64,000 nt of DNA, taken from Phytoseiulus persimilis. Taxonomy: Eukaryota > Arthropoda > Arachnida > Mesostigmata > Phytoseiidae. Of this stretch, positions 10,759 through 21,131 are shown piece by piece. Within the stretch, counting starts at the first letter, position 1. Every line of letters starts with the position of its first letter. The translations under genes were made by a program, and so were the position numbers. The notes under the pieces are model-generated. The model was given only the letters and a program-made list of their open reading frames with translations, had not been told where the DNA came from and made no database searches. Location: the NCBI GenBank assembly GCA_037576195.1, contig CM075101.1, forward strand, positions 45,260,001 to 45,324,000, in the 5' to 3' direction.

Positions 10759-13290
10759 TCCTTACAGCGTCGCGGGAAACGTGGTTGATCGCCGGATACA
10801 ACATTCCTCCTCCTTCAGCGGGCTAATGTTCGAACGTGCGCATGACGCCCGCGAGGACCCCGCAATCCTCAACATCCTTCGCGCCGCGCGCGGGCTGGAG
10901 CTTGCACAAGCTCGGTCAGGGGAATAAGAGTGGTGCTGTCCTCGCGGGCATACTCGACCGACGGAATTGAACGGCCGCCGTCTTCGTTTCCCCTGAGCTC
11001 GAACACGGTCCTGCATTGCACTCGGAGTCTTCGGCCTGTTCTGTGGCGGAGATGGCAAGCGCTCGAGAGGGAAGTCGCTTTCGTTGGTCCATGGAGCTGT
11101 TTGTTTTCGGATTCAATTGAGACGCCGCACAACCCACTCGCCGTCTACCTCGAGACGAACCAGGACCCTTCCAATCGGTTCAAAAACGTCACGAATACTC
11201 GATGCCGGCTGTCCAACGCGACGACAACTCTCTCCCGTCTTCGGCGAAGACGCGGACGCGTCCCATGGTGCCTGTCGAAGTCAAGCTCGAACTTCTTGCT
11301 GCTGTCCGGAATCGGGGAAGCCTGGGACCTGAAAATGGAGGAAAATGGACGACGCGGCCGACCGAAGAGAGTTTCAAAGGGGCTGTTCCCATTGAGATAT
11401 GCAGCTGGCGTGTAATTGTGTACCGATACGGCTCGTCCAAGCCCAGTGGACCTGTACTCTCGACAGCATTTTTCGTTTCTTTCCAGCATTTTTCGCATGT
11501 GGATAATAGCGAATTCTTGAGAGAGTTCCGTGAACGAAGCAGAGGTGGACTGATCACCGTTGTCGGTGACCACAGTCTCCGGGAGACCAAGCAGGAGAAG
11601 GACCACTTTTCAGTAGTCGACGAGTGTACAGCTCGACGCCGTATACATTAACGCGGCATTTACGGACTTGGAAAATGCGTCCACAATGACGAGGAACGAA
11701 TGGCCGCTTTGAGGTTCCGCGTTATCAAAGTGAAGACGGACCCACGGCTTTCCCGGATCTAGCCACGAGGCGAGAGGCTCTTTCGTCGGATTCAAGTCAT
11801 GCTGCACGCAATGCGCCCACCATGTGACGAGGGTCTCGACCAGAGCCGTGCGCCGCGCCGTGGATCCGCCGGCGGGCGGCGTCGCCGAGGGTGGGATGGC
11901 CCCGCCAGTCGCCGTGCGCCCGAGCGCCTGACCTCGTGATTGAGTGCCACAAGTAGGGACTCGCAAGAATACGCGAGTCCGAGGTTGCGACCCCTGGCCA
12001 CAAAGCTCGTATCATGGTCCAATTAACAGAGCGCAGTTAGACATGCACGATCAGCGGACTACGCCAACGAATCGGCCCTGTCTGTTGGCATGGTGCGGCG
12101 TAATTCCCGCTTGCACGATACGTCTTAATACTCTTCTCACGGACGTGAACCGGAGTCGAACTGGACCATTGGAGGTCGTCAGCGATCGCGTGCTCTCTTC
12201 GCTTATCGATGGAAAGATCGGTTATGCCTCAAATTGGATCCAAGCGGCTTTCAATCGAGGCCTCCGACTGTCTCGAAGGACTGAGAATAGAATCCACCCA
12301 GATAGTTGACGATCCAAGTTTCGCTTCGGATTACAGTTCATCTTTCCCGTTGCGGAAAATTGAAAAGTTGTGAAGCTCCCGTTGGCTCATTCTAAGCCTG
12401 CAAGTGGATGAATCACACTACATCGTTGAGTATAATATGTAAATTGTGACCGCCCTACCAAGATGTTTCTAGTATTGAATCTGGAATTGATATACTGCAC
12501 GTTGAGCCTGGACTACTCTGTAGGACAGGAGGAATTGAGAGAGGATGACTTTTGTGAATTATTCCGCTGGGGGACAGGCACTCCTCGCGACGAACAGGTT
12601 GGATCCCACAAGCCATGGGTAAGAACCTGCGGCGCGCCGCGCAGGGTTTCTCCGCCGCGGGGCGCCGTGGCGAACGTCGCCGCCGCCTTTTTTCCGTCCG
12701 CCGCCGTCGAAACCCCCACGGCGCACAGCTCTGGTCCAGAGACATGCCCGGTCAATAGAAATGAGCGCGCGGCAGTGCTTACATCTGGACAATACCTGGA
12801 TGAGCTCGATGGAACTTGTTTAAGACGGTGGGCCGGAGTGAAGATGGCACTGCCACCCGATCATGTAGGAGGAGAATCCCTTGCGAACTACACAGGGAAT
12901 CTGCCTGTTTGTCGAACACGCGAAGTAAATGGCTCTCGAAGTCGGCTCTCTTCCAACCGTGAGAAAGACGTTTTAATACTACCCTTGAGATCGGGTCCGT
13001 GAATGTTACCTTCTGAACTTCAGCTCCCGTTCGAGTGAACCACTTAGAATTGACGAGAAGCTCGATGTTGATCTCGTCGACTTTCAACGAGGCGATTACT
13101 TCTTTCATATCAGAGTTTGCCGCGTCTCTTCGCGTTTCCTGGATTAGACTCGACAGCGCGTCAGCTCCACTAAACTCCGATGTCCGAACAAACTTGACCA
13201 GCCGGCCTCCGGCCGAGTGGAGTCGCCAGGTTGGACGGCGTTCCCTGGCATCGAGACACTTTCCTCTCTCTTCACTGGATCAGCATCGTG
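10759..13290 (-). pseudogene. Gypsy pol fragment: end of RNase H and integrase
   Basis: Minus-strand order: TSEFSGADALSSLIQ (RNase H tail, about 13.2-13.14 kb); integrase zinc-binding region with LRPTVLNKFHRAHPGIVQM (about 12.8 kb) and ALPRAHFY, PGMSLD; then after an insertion the integrase core with WLDPGKPWVRLHFDNAEP, HSFLVIVDAFSKS, LPETVVTDNGDQSTS and the usual NGNSPFETLFGR (about 11.78-11.33 kb); then a C-terminal tail to about 10.76 kb. The core Asp residues are visible in DAFSK and TDNG, but stops (for example after IVQM) and frame changes kill it. The family role is insertion of element DNA. Confidence 0.82.
11841..12733. mobile_element. 893-bp non-autonomous element in the integrase
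   Basis: The Gypsy integrase reading is interrupted between MSLD (upstream piece) and ETLVTWWAHC (downstream piece). The interrupting segment starts CAGAGCCGTGCGCCG and ends in the inverted relative CGGCGCACAGCTCTG. Both ends then run into GC-rich tracts (11.84-11.89 and 12.62-12.72 kb) unlike their surroundings. Flanking 8-mers GTCTCGAC and GTCCAGAG match at 5 of 8 positions, as a decayed hAT-type 8-bp target duplication would. No transposase is encoded. Class assignment as a hAT-like MITE is an inference. Confidence 0.6.
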
Positions 13291-13299
13291 GTTTTGAAA

Positions 13300-13955
13300 G
13301 GTCAGATCGGTCTCGTAATCACCCCTCCAGACTTGGCCCTACACCTTGAAAGTTGACATATACTTGTCGTGGATGATTCTCGTGGCTCCGAAAGACGCCA
13401 TTCGGAAACATGAATTGTACTCGCGGATATTCTTCAGGAAGTGTTTGGAGTCTTCCGTTACACCGGCTACTAAGGACGACAGTCGCTGGGGTGGTTGAAG
13501 TAACAGTGGAAGATGAACCTAACCGTTCACACAACATCGTCCGGGTGGTTCAGTTCGGAACAGCCGCGCACGGCAGAAATCACAGGTCTTGTCCATCTTC
13601 CGGATGAGAACTGTAGTCAAAGTTGGCCGCGTAGTGAAAGGCAGCTTGAGTCAAATCACATGGAGGTCATTGACAGCTCCGCGATAAGGAACCAACCACT
13701 GTAACACTTCCACACTACGGCGAAGAAGTATCGACGACGATAGCGTTCAAGGTTTGCTGTCGCGCACTCGCCAGCTGATCGTCTAGAGTGCGAGGCACGT
13801 GGACCAATTGAATGGAATGCTCATTCCTCCGTTCGAGCGACCGCCGGCCTCGGGACATTGCTTCCACAGAAGCTCGCAACAGTCTTGCTGCTTTGAGCAG
13901 TCTGGAATGCGCCGTTACACGACTCAGATCTGTACTTTTACGTTTGGGCATGATG
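13300..13955 (-). pseudogene. Helitron Rep/helicase N-terminal fragment
   Basis: The minus strand starts MPKRKSTDLSRV (about 13.95 kb), then an Arg-rich stretch. It continues in shifted frames with AAFHYAANFDYSSHPEDGQ, MDKTCDFCRARLF and GRCC (13.63-13.55 kb), and SKHFLKNIREYNSCFRMASF followed by GATRIIHDK (13.45-13.38 kb). This is the Helitron-like N-terminal signature: a CxxC...CC zinc motif followed by FxxNIRxYNxxFxMxSFGA. It has a stop in the zinc region and ends at about 13.3 kb, where Gypsy sequence takes over. The Rep nickase and helicase motifs are absent, so it is a truncated relic. Helitrons transpose by rolling-circle replication. Confidence 0.75.
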
Positions 13956-13960
13956 AACAA

Positions 13961-14735
13961 AACACTTCGATCCGAGCGCTGTCAATCTGACCCGGTAAAC
14001 GGAACAAACGCTCTCGAACCACTCTGAACCGCGAGTTTTTTACGACCGTGAGAACGAAGTTCCAAAATCGGTGCCGGGTCGCGCTACAGATGGTAAACAC
14101 CATAGGCCGTTGGCGGGCTTCTTTGAGCAGAGGAATTCTACAGCATGCGACGACAGTGTTTCCGAGTTTTCTTAAGATTTTTCTTCCTCCAGCACACTTA
14201 GGGTAACTCGACATGGCGTATGTCCCTCCTTGCATCGTCCAGAAACGTACTGTGTAGGCTTTGTCAAGCCCCTGAGCGTGATTTGCGTGGTTATTCGTCT
14301 CGGACGAACGGCCGGAGACTGTCTTCCATGAAATAGCAGAAGATAACCGCCCTTTTCATAGCGTTGTGGAAACCGCTTCGTTGAAGCTGATCGCCGTACA
14401 CGATTTTTCGAAGAGTACGCCATCGTCATCTCGCCATTTAAACAGTCTCTTGGCACAACTATTGTTCACAACGAGTGAGTGGTCGATCTCGGACGTATCT
14501 GCCGAGATCCTCTCTCGGAGAATTAGTTTGTACAGTGAGAGACGAATTCGGAGAGTTAAAACTGAGCGACAAGGCATAGAGCGAGCGCTTTGTCCGTGGC
14601 ATTATCGTTTGCACACTGCACATTTGGGGACCGAGGTGGCCATTTAGTTCGAGTGGGCCCCGTCGGAGTTCTTAGGTAGACTTCGCTGTCATCCTGAACT
14701 GTCCGAGTGAGGCGATCCGAGAGAACACTCTTGAG
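13961..14735. other. Unassigned stretch
   Basis: Overlapping short frames on both strands; no domain recognised. It could be 5' sequence of the Helitron fragment. Confidence 0.35.
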
Positions 14736-14963
14736 TCATCTTGAAACGGATGAATAATAACATGAAGCCCAGGATCTCTTTGCTCGTCGTAGGAAAAACT
14801 CACAAATTGACGCGTCGTGGTGAAATCCTGCTTGTCCTTCGTTATCTTTTCGAATGTCCACGTTGGATATTCTCATACTTGACAGGGTCTCGAGATCATC
14901 ACAATAGAGAGTGAACAAGAGGAGCTCGAGTCGAGATCCCCGGAAAGCTCCTGATGCGTGCAA
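14736..14963 (-). pseudogene. Possible non-LTR RT fragment
   Basis: The minus frame contains FRGSRLELLLFTLYCDDLET, which resembles the RT motif GVxQGSxLGPLLFxLYxNDL. Nothing else in the 75-residue frame supports an RT, so this could be coincidence. Confidence 0.3.
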
Positions 14964-14985
14964 GGAAAAAGCCGAGGTACTTAGG

Positions 14986-17900
14986 CAGTGGCGTGCAACT
15001 ACCTAGTGCCGCCCGGGGCGGAACCGCCCGACTTGGGAAAGGCCGCCCCTCCACTGATTTTCCCTGACGTTATCGGCATCACATTTTTGGAAGCAGCTTC
15101 GTCAGTGTCCGCAAACTCAAGTCTAACTCGCCCTGGTCTAACTATTGGGAAGGTTTCCATCCCTCGCGACGTGGATGCTTGGACAATGAGAGACTTTTTT
15201 TTTTGTTTTCTCTTTCTCTTTATTTTTCGTTACAAACTCCGCTTAAGAAAAAGTACTGCTGTTCTCCGCGAACTCTTGGATGACGCTCTCGAAGTCGAGC
15301 TTCTTCGTCAGCTGGTGCTCGACTGAGAGGATGGCAAGGCTGTTGAGACGCTGAGCGCCCATGGTTGACCGGAGATAGGTTTTTATTAACTTCAGTTTGG
15401 AGAAACTGCGCTCGCAACTCGCAACGCTAATACCGATAGTCAGGAAAATCCGAATTAGAATCACGATGTTCGCAAGTGAATTCCCGAGCTCGTATTTCTG
15501 TATGAAATGTAGTAGGTCGAGTGGGCCGCCGTCTACGATTCGTTTCCTCTCTCCAGACTCGGCAGAATTAATCAAACTTTGGAGTCTAGTTCTTTCGATC
15601 TTGAATTCCTCTTCGTCTATGTCTTCCTTGTGATTTGTAAGGTTACAGTGATAATCACTATCGAGGAGATTGCAAGGATTCAAAACATCGAAATCTCGGG
15701 CGATTTTGTGGACTTGATCGAATCGCGACTCGATTTCCTCAATAATTCTGTTCAGTGCTCCCGACATATCTTGCTCCAATTCTTCGTCGAAAGGCAGTAG
15801 AGAATTTCTTCGACGCAGAGGAATAGAGATATCGTTTTCCTCGCAGTGATTTCGTGCGCATACGATGGCATTCCTAACGAGTTCGTCCCGATTCTCAAGA
15901 AAGAAGCTAGTCAGGGATTTGAGCCTCAAAACACACTGGTGCAAGTCCAGCCCTCTTTTCTGCAGGTATTTCTGCGTATCGTTGAGCTCCCTCAAGACCG
16001 GCTCCCAGAGGTTAAGAAATATCAGGAATTGATAATTTCGAAGGAGTCCGTGCATAATCTCAGCATCCCCCCTGGTCGCTTGGTTTTCATCATCTCCTGA
16101 GAGTTTATCCAAAACCTCAAGGAGCTTCGAGAACTGTCGCTTCACTGCGCTTACCGCGTCGCCTCTTGCGCTCCAACGAGTATCGATGACGCGCTTAACG
16201 TTGCCTGTCGCTGCAGTAAGAGCATCCCAACGATGAGTAGATCCGGAGAAGAAGCAGAATAGTTTCTCGATCGTCGCAAAAAAGCTTGCGGATTTCCCGG
16301 ATGCTGAAGCCGCGTGGAGACCCGCTAGATTCAGCGAATGATTGCAGCAAGCAATGAATTCTGCACGCGGATTGACTTCTCTAATCCTAGCTTGGACTCC
16401 AGAACGACAACCAGCCATTACGGACGCATTGTCGTAGGCCTGGCCTCGGCAATTCTGTAGGTCGAGAGCATCGTTCGCCAAAGTCGCCAGTATCATTGCT
16501 GTGATGCCAGCCGCGTCTTTGTTCTTGGTTTCAACAAATCCGACGAAGGACTCCATAACCTTGACGTTCTTCCGTTCCAAGACGACGTATCGCAATACTT
16601 GACTGGTCTGGTCCCTGTGCGAGATGTCTGGAGTACTATCGAATATCATTGCGTAATATTTCGCTGCTTTCACCTGTTGTATGATATGATTTCGAACACG
16701 TTCGCCAAGTTTTTCAATGAACCTGTTCTGGGCACGGTTGGACAGGTGGGTCACGCGTCTTGTCTTCGATAGTTGGCCTCTGACAAGATGCTCGCGGAGC
16801 GCGGGATCCCTTTTGGCCATGAGATGGACGAGCTCGATGAAATTTCCTCGGCTGAATTCACCGTCGAAATCAACGTCGTAAATATTTTTCTCACAATGAC
16901 CGCGGAAAGCCAAGTTCTGAAGAGACAGATACTTGATTATATCCACCAGTGTACGAAGTATTTCTTTCTTTTTCTCTAACTCTGAGCTCATCTGCCGCTG
17001 TCGTTTCTCGTCGATAGTCTCGTTACGATCGAACCTGATGCGGAGTTCCTCCCACTTGGTGAGTGCATCCTGATGAGTCGGGCTTGCTTCGTGCTCTGGA
17101 ACTTTCGGATTCAATTTCCACCATTTCTGGAAACCTTCTTTCGAACTGAATTTGCAAAAACTTCCCCGGCTGAAGAGCCGACAGCAGAAGCAGAAGAGGG
17201 CGGATTTTGACGGAGAATACACCATCCAATTCCTCAGTATTTTTTCGCAATTCTGGTTCTTTCGGAAAAACCAATCTCTGGTCAGACGACGGTCTTGCCC
17301 TTTAGTTTGTTCACCGGGACGCGTCGCTTTCTCGAAATCAAAATTCAGGTTCTGGAGAGAGACCGTACCGCGGCGGACGAGGGTACCTCGGAGCTTCTCA
17401 CTGATTCTGTCGGGCCAAAGACCGATGTCCGTCAGCGAAAGTGAGAGCTCAAAGTCCTGGGCCACATCTTGCCCTGAGTCGAACGTTATCTCCCGGACTG
17501 GAGAATCTTCTTTGTGGTCACTCCGTGGCTGTGCGGGGGAACCGTCACTGAACTCAACTCTCTGAGCCTCACTCACGACAGATTCCACTTGCCTTGCTAA
17601 GCCGCCACGGAGGTGCACACTAACTGGGTTTGACACCAGTTCGTCGGTACTTTGGTCTGCAGTATTACTGACATTTTCGAAGGATGCGTTATTGGTATCG
17701 CCGGCAGCTGACGCGTTGGCATTTCTGGAAGCTCCAGCCATTGCCCCTTGTGGATGCAAGTACTTGAGGAAACTTCCCCTGAGTTTCTTCGTTTCTTCCT
17801 CCCTCAGTTTCCGCTTCTTCCGGAATGCGGCACCGCTTTCCTTGACACGTTTCATGTCCTACTAAACTTTCTGGTTGACTTTCTCAACTTGATTAGCAAA

Positions 17901-18178
17901 CGAACGGAAACGCCACAACGCAAACTATTAGTAAACGGCTCTGCCTAGGTTTCTACGCCTTGGCTCTAATCGTAAGTCCAACGGTTTGGGGAGAGGGGCA
18001 TTGAAAGACGACGAAATTGAACCGAAATCTTGATGCGTAGCTTTCTCGCAACCGTGAATTGTTTTTATTGATGCCGAAACTCGTGACAGGAAAAGATGAA
18101 AATGCCGCCCCCGGAAAGTGCCGCCCGGGGCGGACGATCATGGTTGTCCCCTCCCCTACCCCCCTAGATACGCCACTG
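14986..18178 (-). mobile_element. hAT DNA transposon with intact transposase
   Basis: The left end begins CAGTGGCGTGCAACTACC and the right end is the inverted relative, ending ATACGCCACTG, so the terminal repeat is CAGTGGCGT. Inside both ends is a shared GTGCCGCCCGGGGCGG tract (15006-15021 direct; about 18118-18133). The element is 3,193 bp and its single transposase gene is transcribed leftward. Flanking 8-mers (TACTTAGG and CTCAGTTG) do not match, so a target duplication is not visible: one flank may have been rearranged. It is the only element here with an undamaged transposase. Confidence 0.85.
15243..17855 (-). CDS. hAT transposase, ZMYM1-like / DUF4371 type
   Basis: An 870-residue uninterrupted frame. 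In order: basic N-terminus (MKRVKESGAAFRKKRKLREE); a TTF-type zinc-finger region at about residues 205-275 with SALFCFCCRLFSRGSF and HQDALTKWEEL; an RNase H-like catalytic core with YYAMIFDSTPDISHRDQ (first acidic residue region), CRGQAYDNASVMAG and CCNHSLNLAGLHA; RWSARGDAV; and a C-terminal hAT dimerisation region near residues 790-840 with SVASCERSFSKLKLIKTYLR. Members cut and paste their own element in the nucleus. Length and domain order match the ZMYM1-like hAT family. The first ATG at 17855 is taken because it opens the frame and a basic N-terminus is usual. Possibly still active, which cannot be shown from one copy. Confidence 0.9.
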   Translation of the reverse strand: MKRVKESGAAFRKKRKLREEETKKLRGSFLKYLHPQGAMAGASRNANASAAGDTNNASFENVSNTADQSTDELVSNPVSVHLRGGLARQVESVVSEAQRVEFSDGSPAQPRSDHKEDSPVREITFDSGQDVAQDFELSLSLTDIGLWPDRISEKLRGTLVRRGTVSLQNLNFDFEKATRPGEQTKGQDRRLTRDWFFRKNQNCEKILRNWMVYSPSKSALFCFCCRLFSRGSFCKFSSKEGFQKWWKLNPKVPEHEASPTHQDALTKWEELRIRFDRNETIDEKRQRQMSSELEKKKEILRTLVDIIKYLSLQNLAFRGHCEKNIYDVDFDGEFSRGNFIELVHLMAKRDPALREHLVRGQLSKTRRVTHLSNRAQNRFIEKLGERVRNHIIQQVKAAKYYAMIFDSTPDISHRDQTSQVLRYVVLERKNVKVMESFVGFVETKNKDAAGITAMILATLANDALDLQNCRGQAYDNASVMAGCRSGVQARIREVNPRAEFIACCNHSLNLAGLHAASASGKSASFFATIEKLFCFFSGSTHRWDALTAATGNVKRVIDTRWSARGDAVSAVKRQFSKLLEVLDKLSGDDENQATRGDAEIMHGLLRNYQFLIFLNLWEPVLRELNDTQKYLQKRGLDLHQCVLRLKSLTSFFLENRDELVRNAIVCARNHCEENDISIPLRRRNSLLPFDEELEQDMSGALNRIIEEIESRFDQVHKIARDFDVLNPCNLLDSDYHCNLTNHKEDIDEEEFKIERTRLQSLINSAESGERKRIVDGGPLDLLHFIQKYELGNSLANIVILIRIFLTIGISVASCERSFSKLKLIKTYLRSTMGAQRLNSLAILSVEHQLTKKLDFESVIQEFAENSSTFS

Positions 18179-18299
18179 CTCAGTTGGCATGTGCGGCGAA
18201 CTCTCATCTTCGCGTTCGCGAAAGCCTGTAGAGGAAACTCGAGGGAACTGATTCGCTTCCTCCCTCAGAAGACATTTAAGGGGGGGAGGGGCGGATTAT

Positions 18300-18910
18300 C
18301 TTAGATCGGGCCAAGGTGTTCGAGAGTCGGGACGTGCGAGAATGGGCTAATGGAAGGGGAATCGAAATTCAGACAGGGCGCCCATATCATACTGCGTCTA
18401 CAGAATTGGCCGAAAGGTGGATTCGGGACCTGAAGATGTTTATGAGCATGTATTCTGGTATTGTTGGTGGCTGGAAGTGTAGCTCGGAGGCCGCGGTGTA
18501 GCACCATGATCGGTCATATCGTTCTAGTCTGGGTTGCTCACCGGATTTCTTCTTACGACGAACAGCACCAGTTCTGCAAGCGGACTGAGAGTTGCGTATC
18601 AGCGATACGTCAAGCTGTCTGAGCACAGGAGTGATGCAGGGAATTGCTCCGGAAGAGGGAACAAAAGGTGCAATTCGACAAACGACATCATCAGAGGTTT
18701 GCAAAAATTGGTTTGGGAGACAAGATCTTGGTCAGGACCGGTTTGCTACTACATAACGCAGAATATAACGGCCCGTATGAGGTGACCAGAGGGTAGCCGT
18801 TCGAAGCTGTTCCGAAAAGGTTCTCCTATGTGGTGGACGGCCAACAAAAGCAAGCAGCCTCCTCGAATCATGTTTTGTGCATTCCCAGGGGAGAAAGAGA
18901 TAAAAGGTGG
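18300..18910 (+). pseudogene. Gypsy integrase C-terminal remnant
   Basis: The plus strand reads FESRDVREWANGRGIEIQTG, RPYHTASTELAERWIRDLK (the integrase PYHPxxNGLAER segment with its catalytic Glu region), then in other frames HDRSYRSSLGCSPDFFLRR, GRQDLGQDRF / NAEYNGPYEVTR, and YVVDGQQKQAASSNHVLCIP. This is the order of the Gypsy integrase core end and chromatin-binding tail. Frame changes and a stop after the first 62 residues make it dead. Confidence 0.72.
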
Positions 18911-18928
18911 GGGGGGGGGGTATATATA
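18909..18928. repeat. Poly-G / TA microsatellite
   Basis: A short G run followed by TATATATATG directly after the Gypsy remnant. Confidence 0.8.
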
Positions 18929-18998
18929 TGCTGATGCGATACAGGGAATAAAACCTTTCAGAGATAACGAGGCGTTATGTCCGACAGCCTACGTGTCT

Positions 18999-19733
18999 TT
19001 ACTTATGAGATTTCAAATGTCTTCGCAACGACGATCCGTACTTGGTGCTGAAATCACAGATTGCACAGTGATAGTTCTTCGTTTCCTGCTTCGTTTGAAG
19101 CTCACGATGTCGCTTTGGGATATTTCTCTTCACAGCCGGCTCCGTTTGCGCGGGCTTCAGCTGGATGGCGGCTTCATCTTTCTCCTGCAAAAACGCTTGA
19201 AGGTCTCTGTCGGTGTCATCCTCACGCGTGGCTTTGCAGTATGCGCTTCCCAGACCTCCAAACACCTGCAGGTAGAAGAGTGCTTTGAACTGCTGGTGCT
19301 CTCCGCTGTTGTCTTCGGCTATCACCCATCCGTTCTTCAGCTCGTTGACTTTGCTCGACGCTGTCTCACTGTTCTGGCACGGAATGTGGTTGATTCCGTG
19401 CTTCCGACTTGTGTGCAGCTGTACGCCCACAATCGAGTTCAGCTTCGCGGGGCAGAAAAGGCAAAAGTATAGGGCTGACATCTCCGTGGGATGGATGATT
19501 CTCTCGTGATGAGCCACAAGTCTTTTGTCAGCGCTCTCGAAACCACAGAACTTGCATCTCGGGGTCGATTCGCTCAGGAAGAGGTCCGGGAGATTCGGGA
19601 AGGACATTGAAGTTTGGGGAAACCGTGAACAAATTTCGAACCTGATGCAACCGAGCGGGAAGCGACCGAGAACGTGGCTGATTCTGCAGCACGACTTGGT
19701 TCGCAACGCGGATCGCTTCTTACTCGTCGGCAC
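18999..19733 (-). CDS. C2H2 zinc-finger protein exon, three fingers
   Basis: A 244-residue frame with three well-formed C2H2 fingers: residues 60-81 (CKFCGFESADKRLVAHHERI then IH, CX2CX12HX4H), 91-112 (CLFCPAKLNSIVGVQLHTSR then KH, CX2CX12HX4H) and 223-243 (CAICDFSTKYGSSLRRHLKS then H, CX2CX12HX3H). The middle 110 residues are acidic/polar linker. Ends SHK-stop. Such proteins bind DNA or RNA; the target is unknown. The start at 19733 is only the first ATG; the frame may be a terminal exon entered by splicing upstream of the first finger. Fragments of related copies lie at 7738-7830 and 8783-8845, so it belongs to a small dispersed family. It could be an intact member or a recent retained duplicate. 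Confidence 0.7.
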   Translation of the reverse strand: MPTSKKRSALRTKSCCRISHVLGRFPLGCIRFEICSRFPQTSMSFPNLPDLFLSESTPRCKFCGFESADKRLVAHHERIIHPTEMSALYFCLFCPAKLNSIVGVQLHTSRKHGINHIPCQNSETASSKVNELKNGWVIAEDNSGEHQQFKALFYLQVFGGLGSAYCKATREDDTDRDLQAFLQEKDEAAIQLKPAQTEPAVKRNIPKRHRELQTKQETKNYHCAICDFSTKYGSSLRRHLKSHK

Positions 19734-21131
19734 AATAAATCCCGTTGTCCAACGATCTCATTTTATCGCTCCAGGATTCGATCGAATATTTCAAGAACCT
19801 TGATTCCGAACAACGGCTCGTCAAATACTAGAGGGATGATGTGTATGCTATTTCATTCCCATCGCGATCTTTAAACATGGAATCTACAACGGAAGAGAGG
19901 GAAATCGCGCTTTTGGCGGATGGACCCTGCGCAATGGAGCTTTTGTTCGGTTAGAAGTAAAAGTATTCCTGATCGGTTCATCTCACGCAGAAAGGAAAAA
20001 GTCTGAACGAAAACGAAGCAGGATTGCTACTGCATACCATGCGCTAGAATCGCGGTCTATTCGTCAACAACTTCTGCGGGAAACTGCGTCCTGGGTCTCT
20101 TTTCCGCGATGCTGCGATTATCGATCAGCTCGAGGATCGCTCCCTTCGACTCCGCCCTCATTTGGAATGGGAGTTCTCAGGCAGAACTCAACGGAGGACC
20201 AAATCTCGGACGAGAGGCAGAGAATCGTCTTCGGAGTGGTTGAGATCAGAACTGTCTCTTACTCTCATGAACCGGCGAGAGTACTCCGAGAGTACAGCCG
20301 CATAATGTGCGATCTCTTCCCCGATTTTGGTCTCGTCGCGGTTGTCGTATGTCATCTGCTTTCTCATTCTTCTCATGAGGCAACCATTTTTGGACTGGAC
20401 AACCATGCTCCTTGACTTGCCAAGGATTCACTCTTGAAGGGTCTCCCGTACTCATTCTATCAGGTGGATCAAGAAGTTCAAGCCGTTCTTCGCGTCCCTT
20501 CCAAGGGGAGGTGCCTTTGAAATTTTCTCCGACGGCAAAAAACACTCGAATCAGTACCAACTTACCGGCCCCGAAAATGCCGGGTGACTCACTTTATCAC
20601 TTATTATAACCTCTTGGGGAGAGGGAACATTCCACGAACTTTCAGGGTTCTCCCACAGAAATTCCATGCGAACTGGGGACTACATGCGAGGAAGAAGCTC
20701 AAGGCTCGGAGATTGTTCCCGATTTGAGCGAGTCCAGACTGTATCGTCGGACGTACACAGCATACATTAGAGCTCCCTCCGTTCGCAAGGGCTCCAGGCA
20801 ATTCGCCCAAGTCCGCGTTTGTGCGCCGTTAAACCGTTTTGCATGAAAGCAGTTCCCGTTTTCGGGTGCGGTCCAACTTCCGGAGAGTGTTAAGATCTGC
20901 GTTCGCCATTCTCAGAAGACCTCCCTCACTTGGAGGCCCACTCGATCGGCTGGGGGTCTTGGAATTTGAAACTCAAGTTCTATTTGTCCTGACACTTTGG
21001 TCATGTTCTCTAAGAAATGTACGTCAAGTGATGACTCATCCTGCCATGCTTCTCCCGCAGTTTCCCGAAATAACTGATGGGAAGTCATTTTTAACTGAGA
21101 GGTCTCGATTTGTCTGAGCCATGAGGAGCCT
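19734..21131. other. Unassigned stretch
   Basis: Several short open frames; the longest (20246-20560, minus) is charged and shows no clear motif. Nothing recognised. Confidence 0.35.

Noticed and set aside
10869-11137. Separate genes in the overlapping frames around 10.8-11.1 kb
   Set aside because: They fall in the C-terminal part of the Gypsy integrase reading and show no independent motif.
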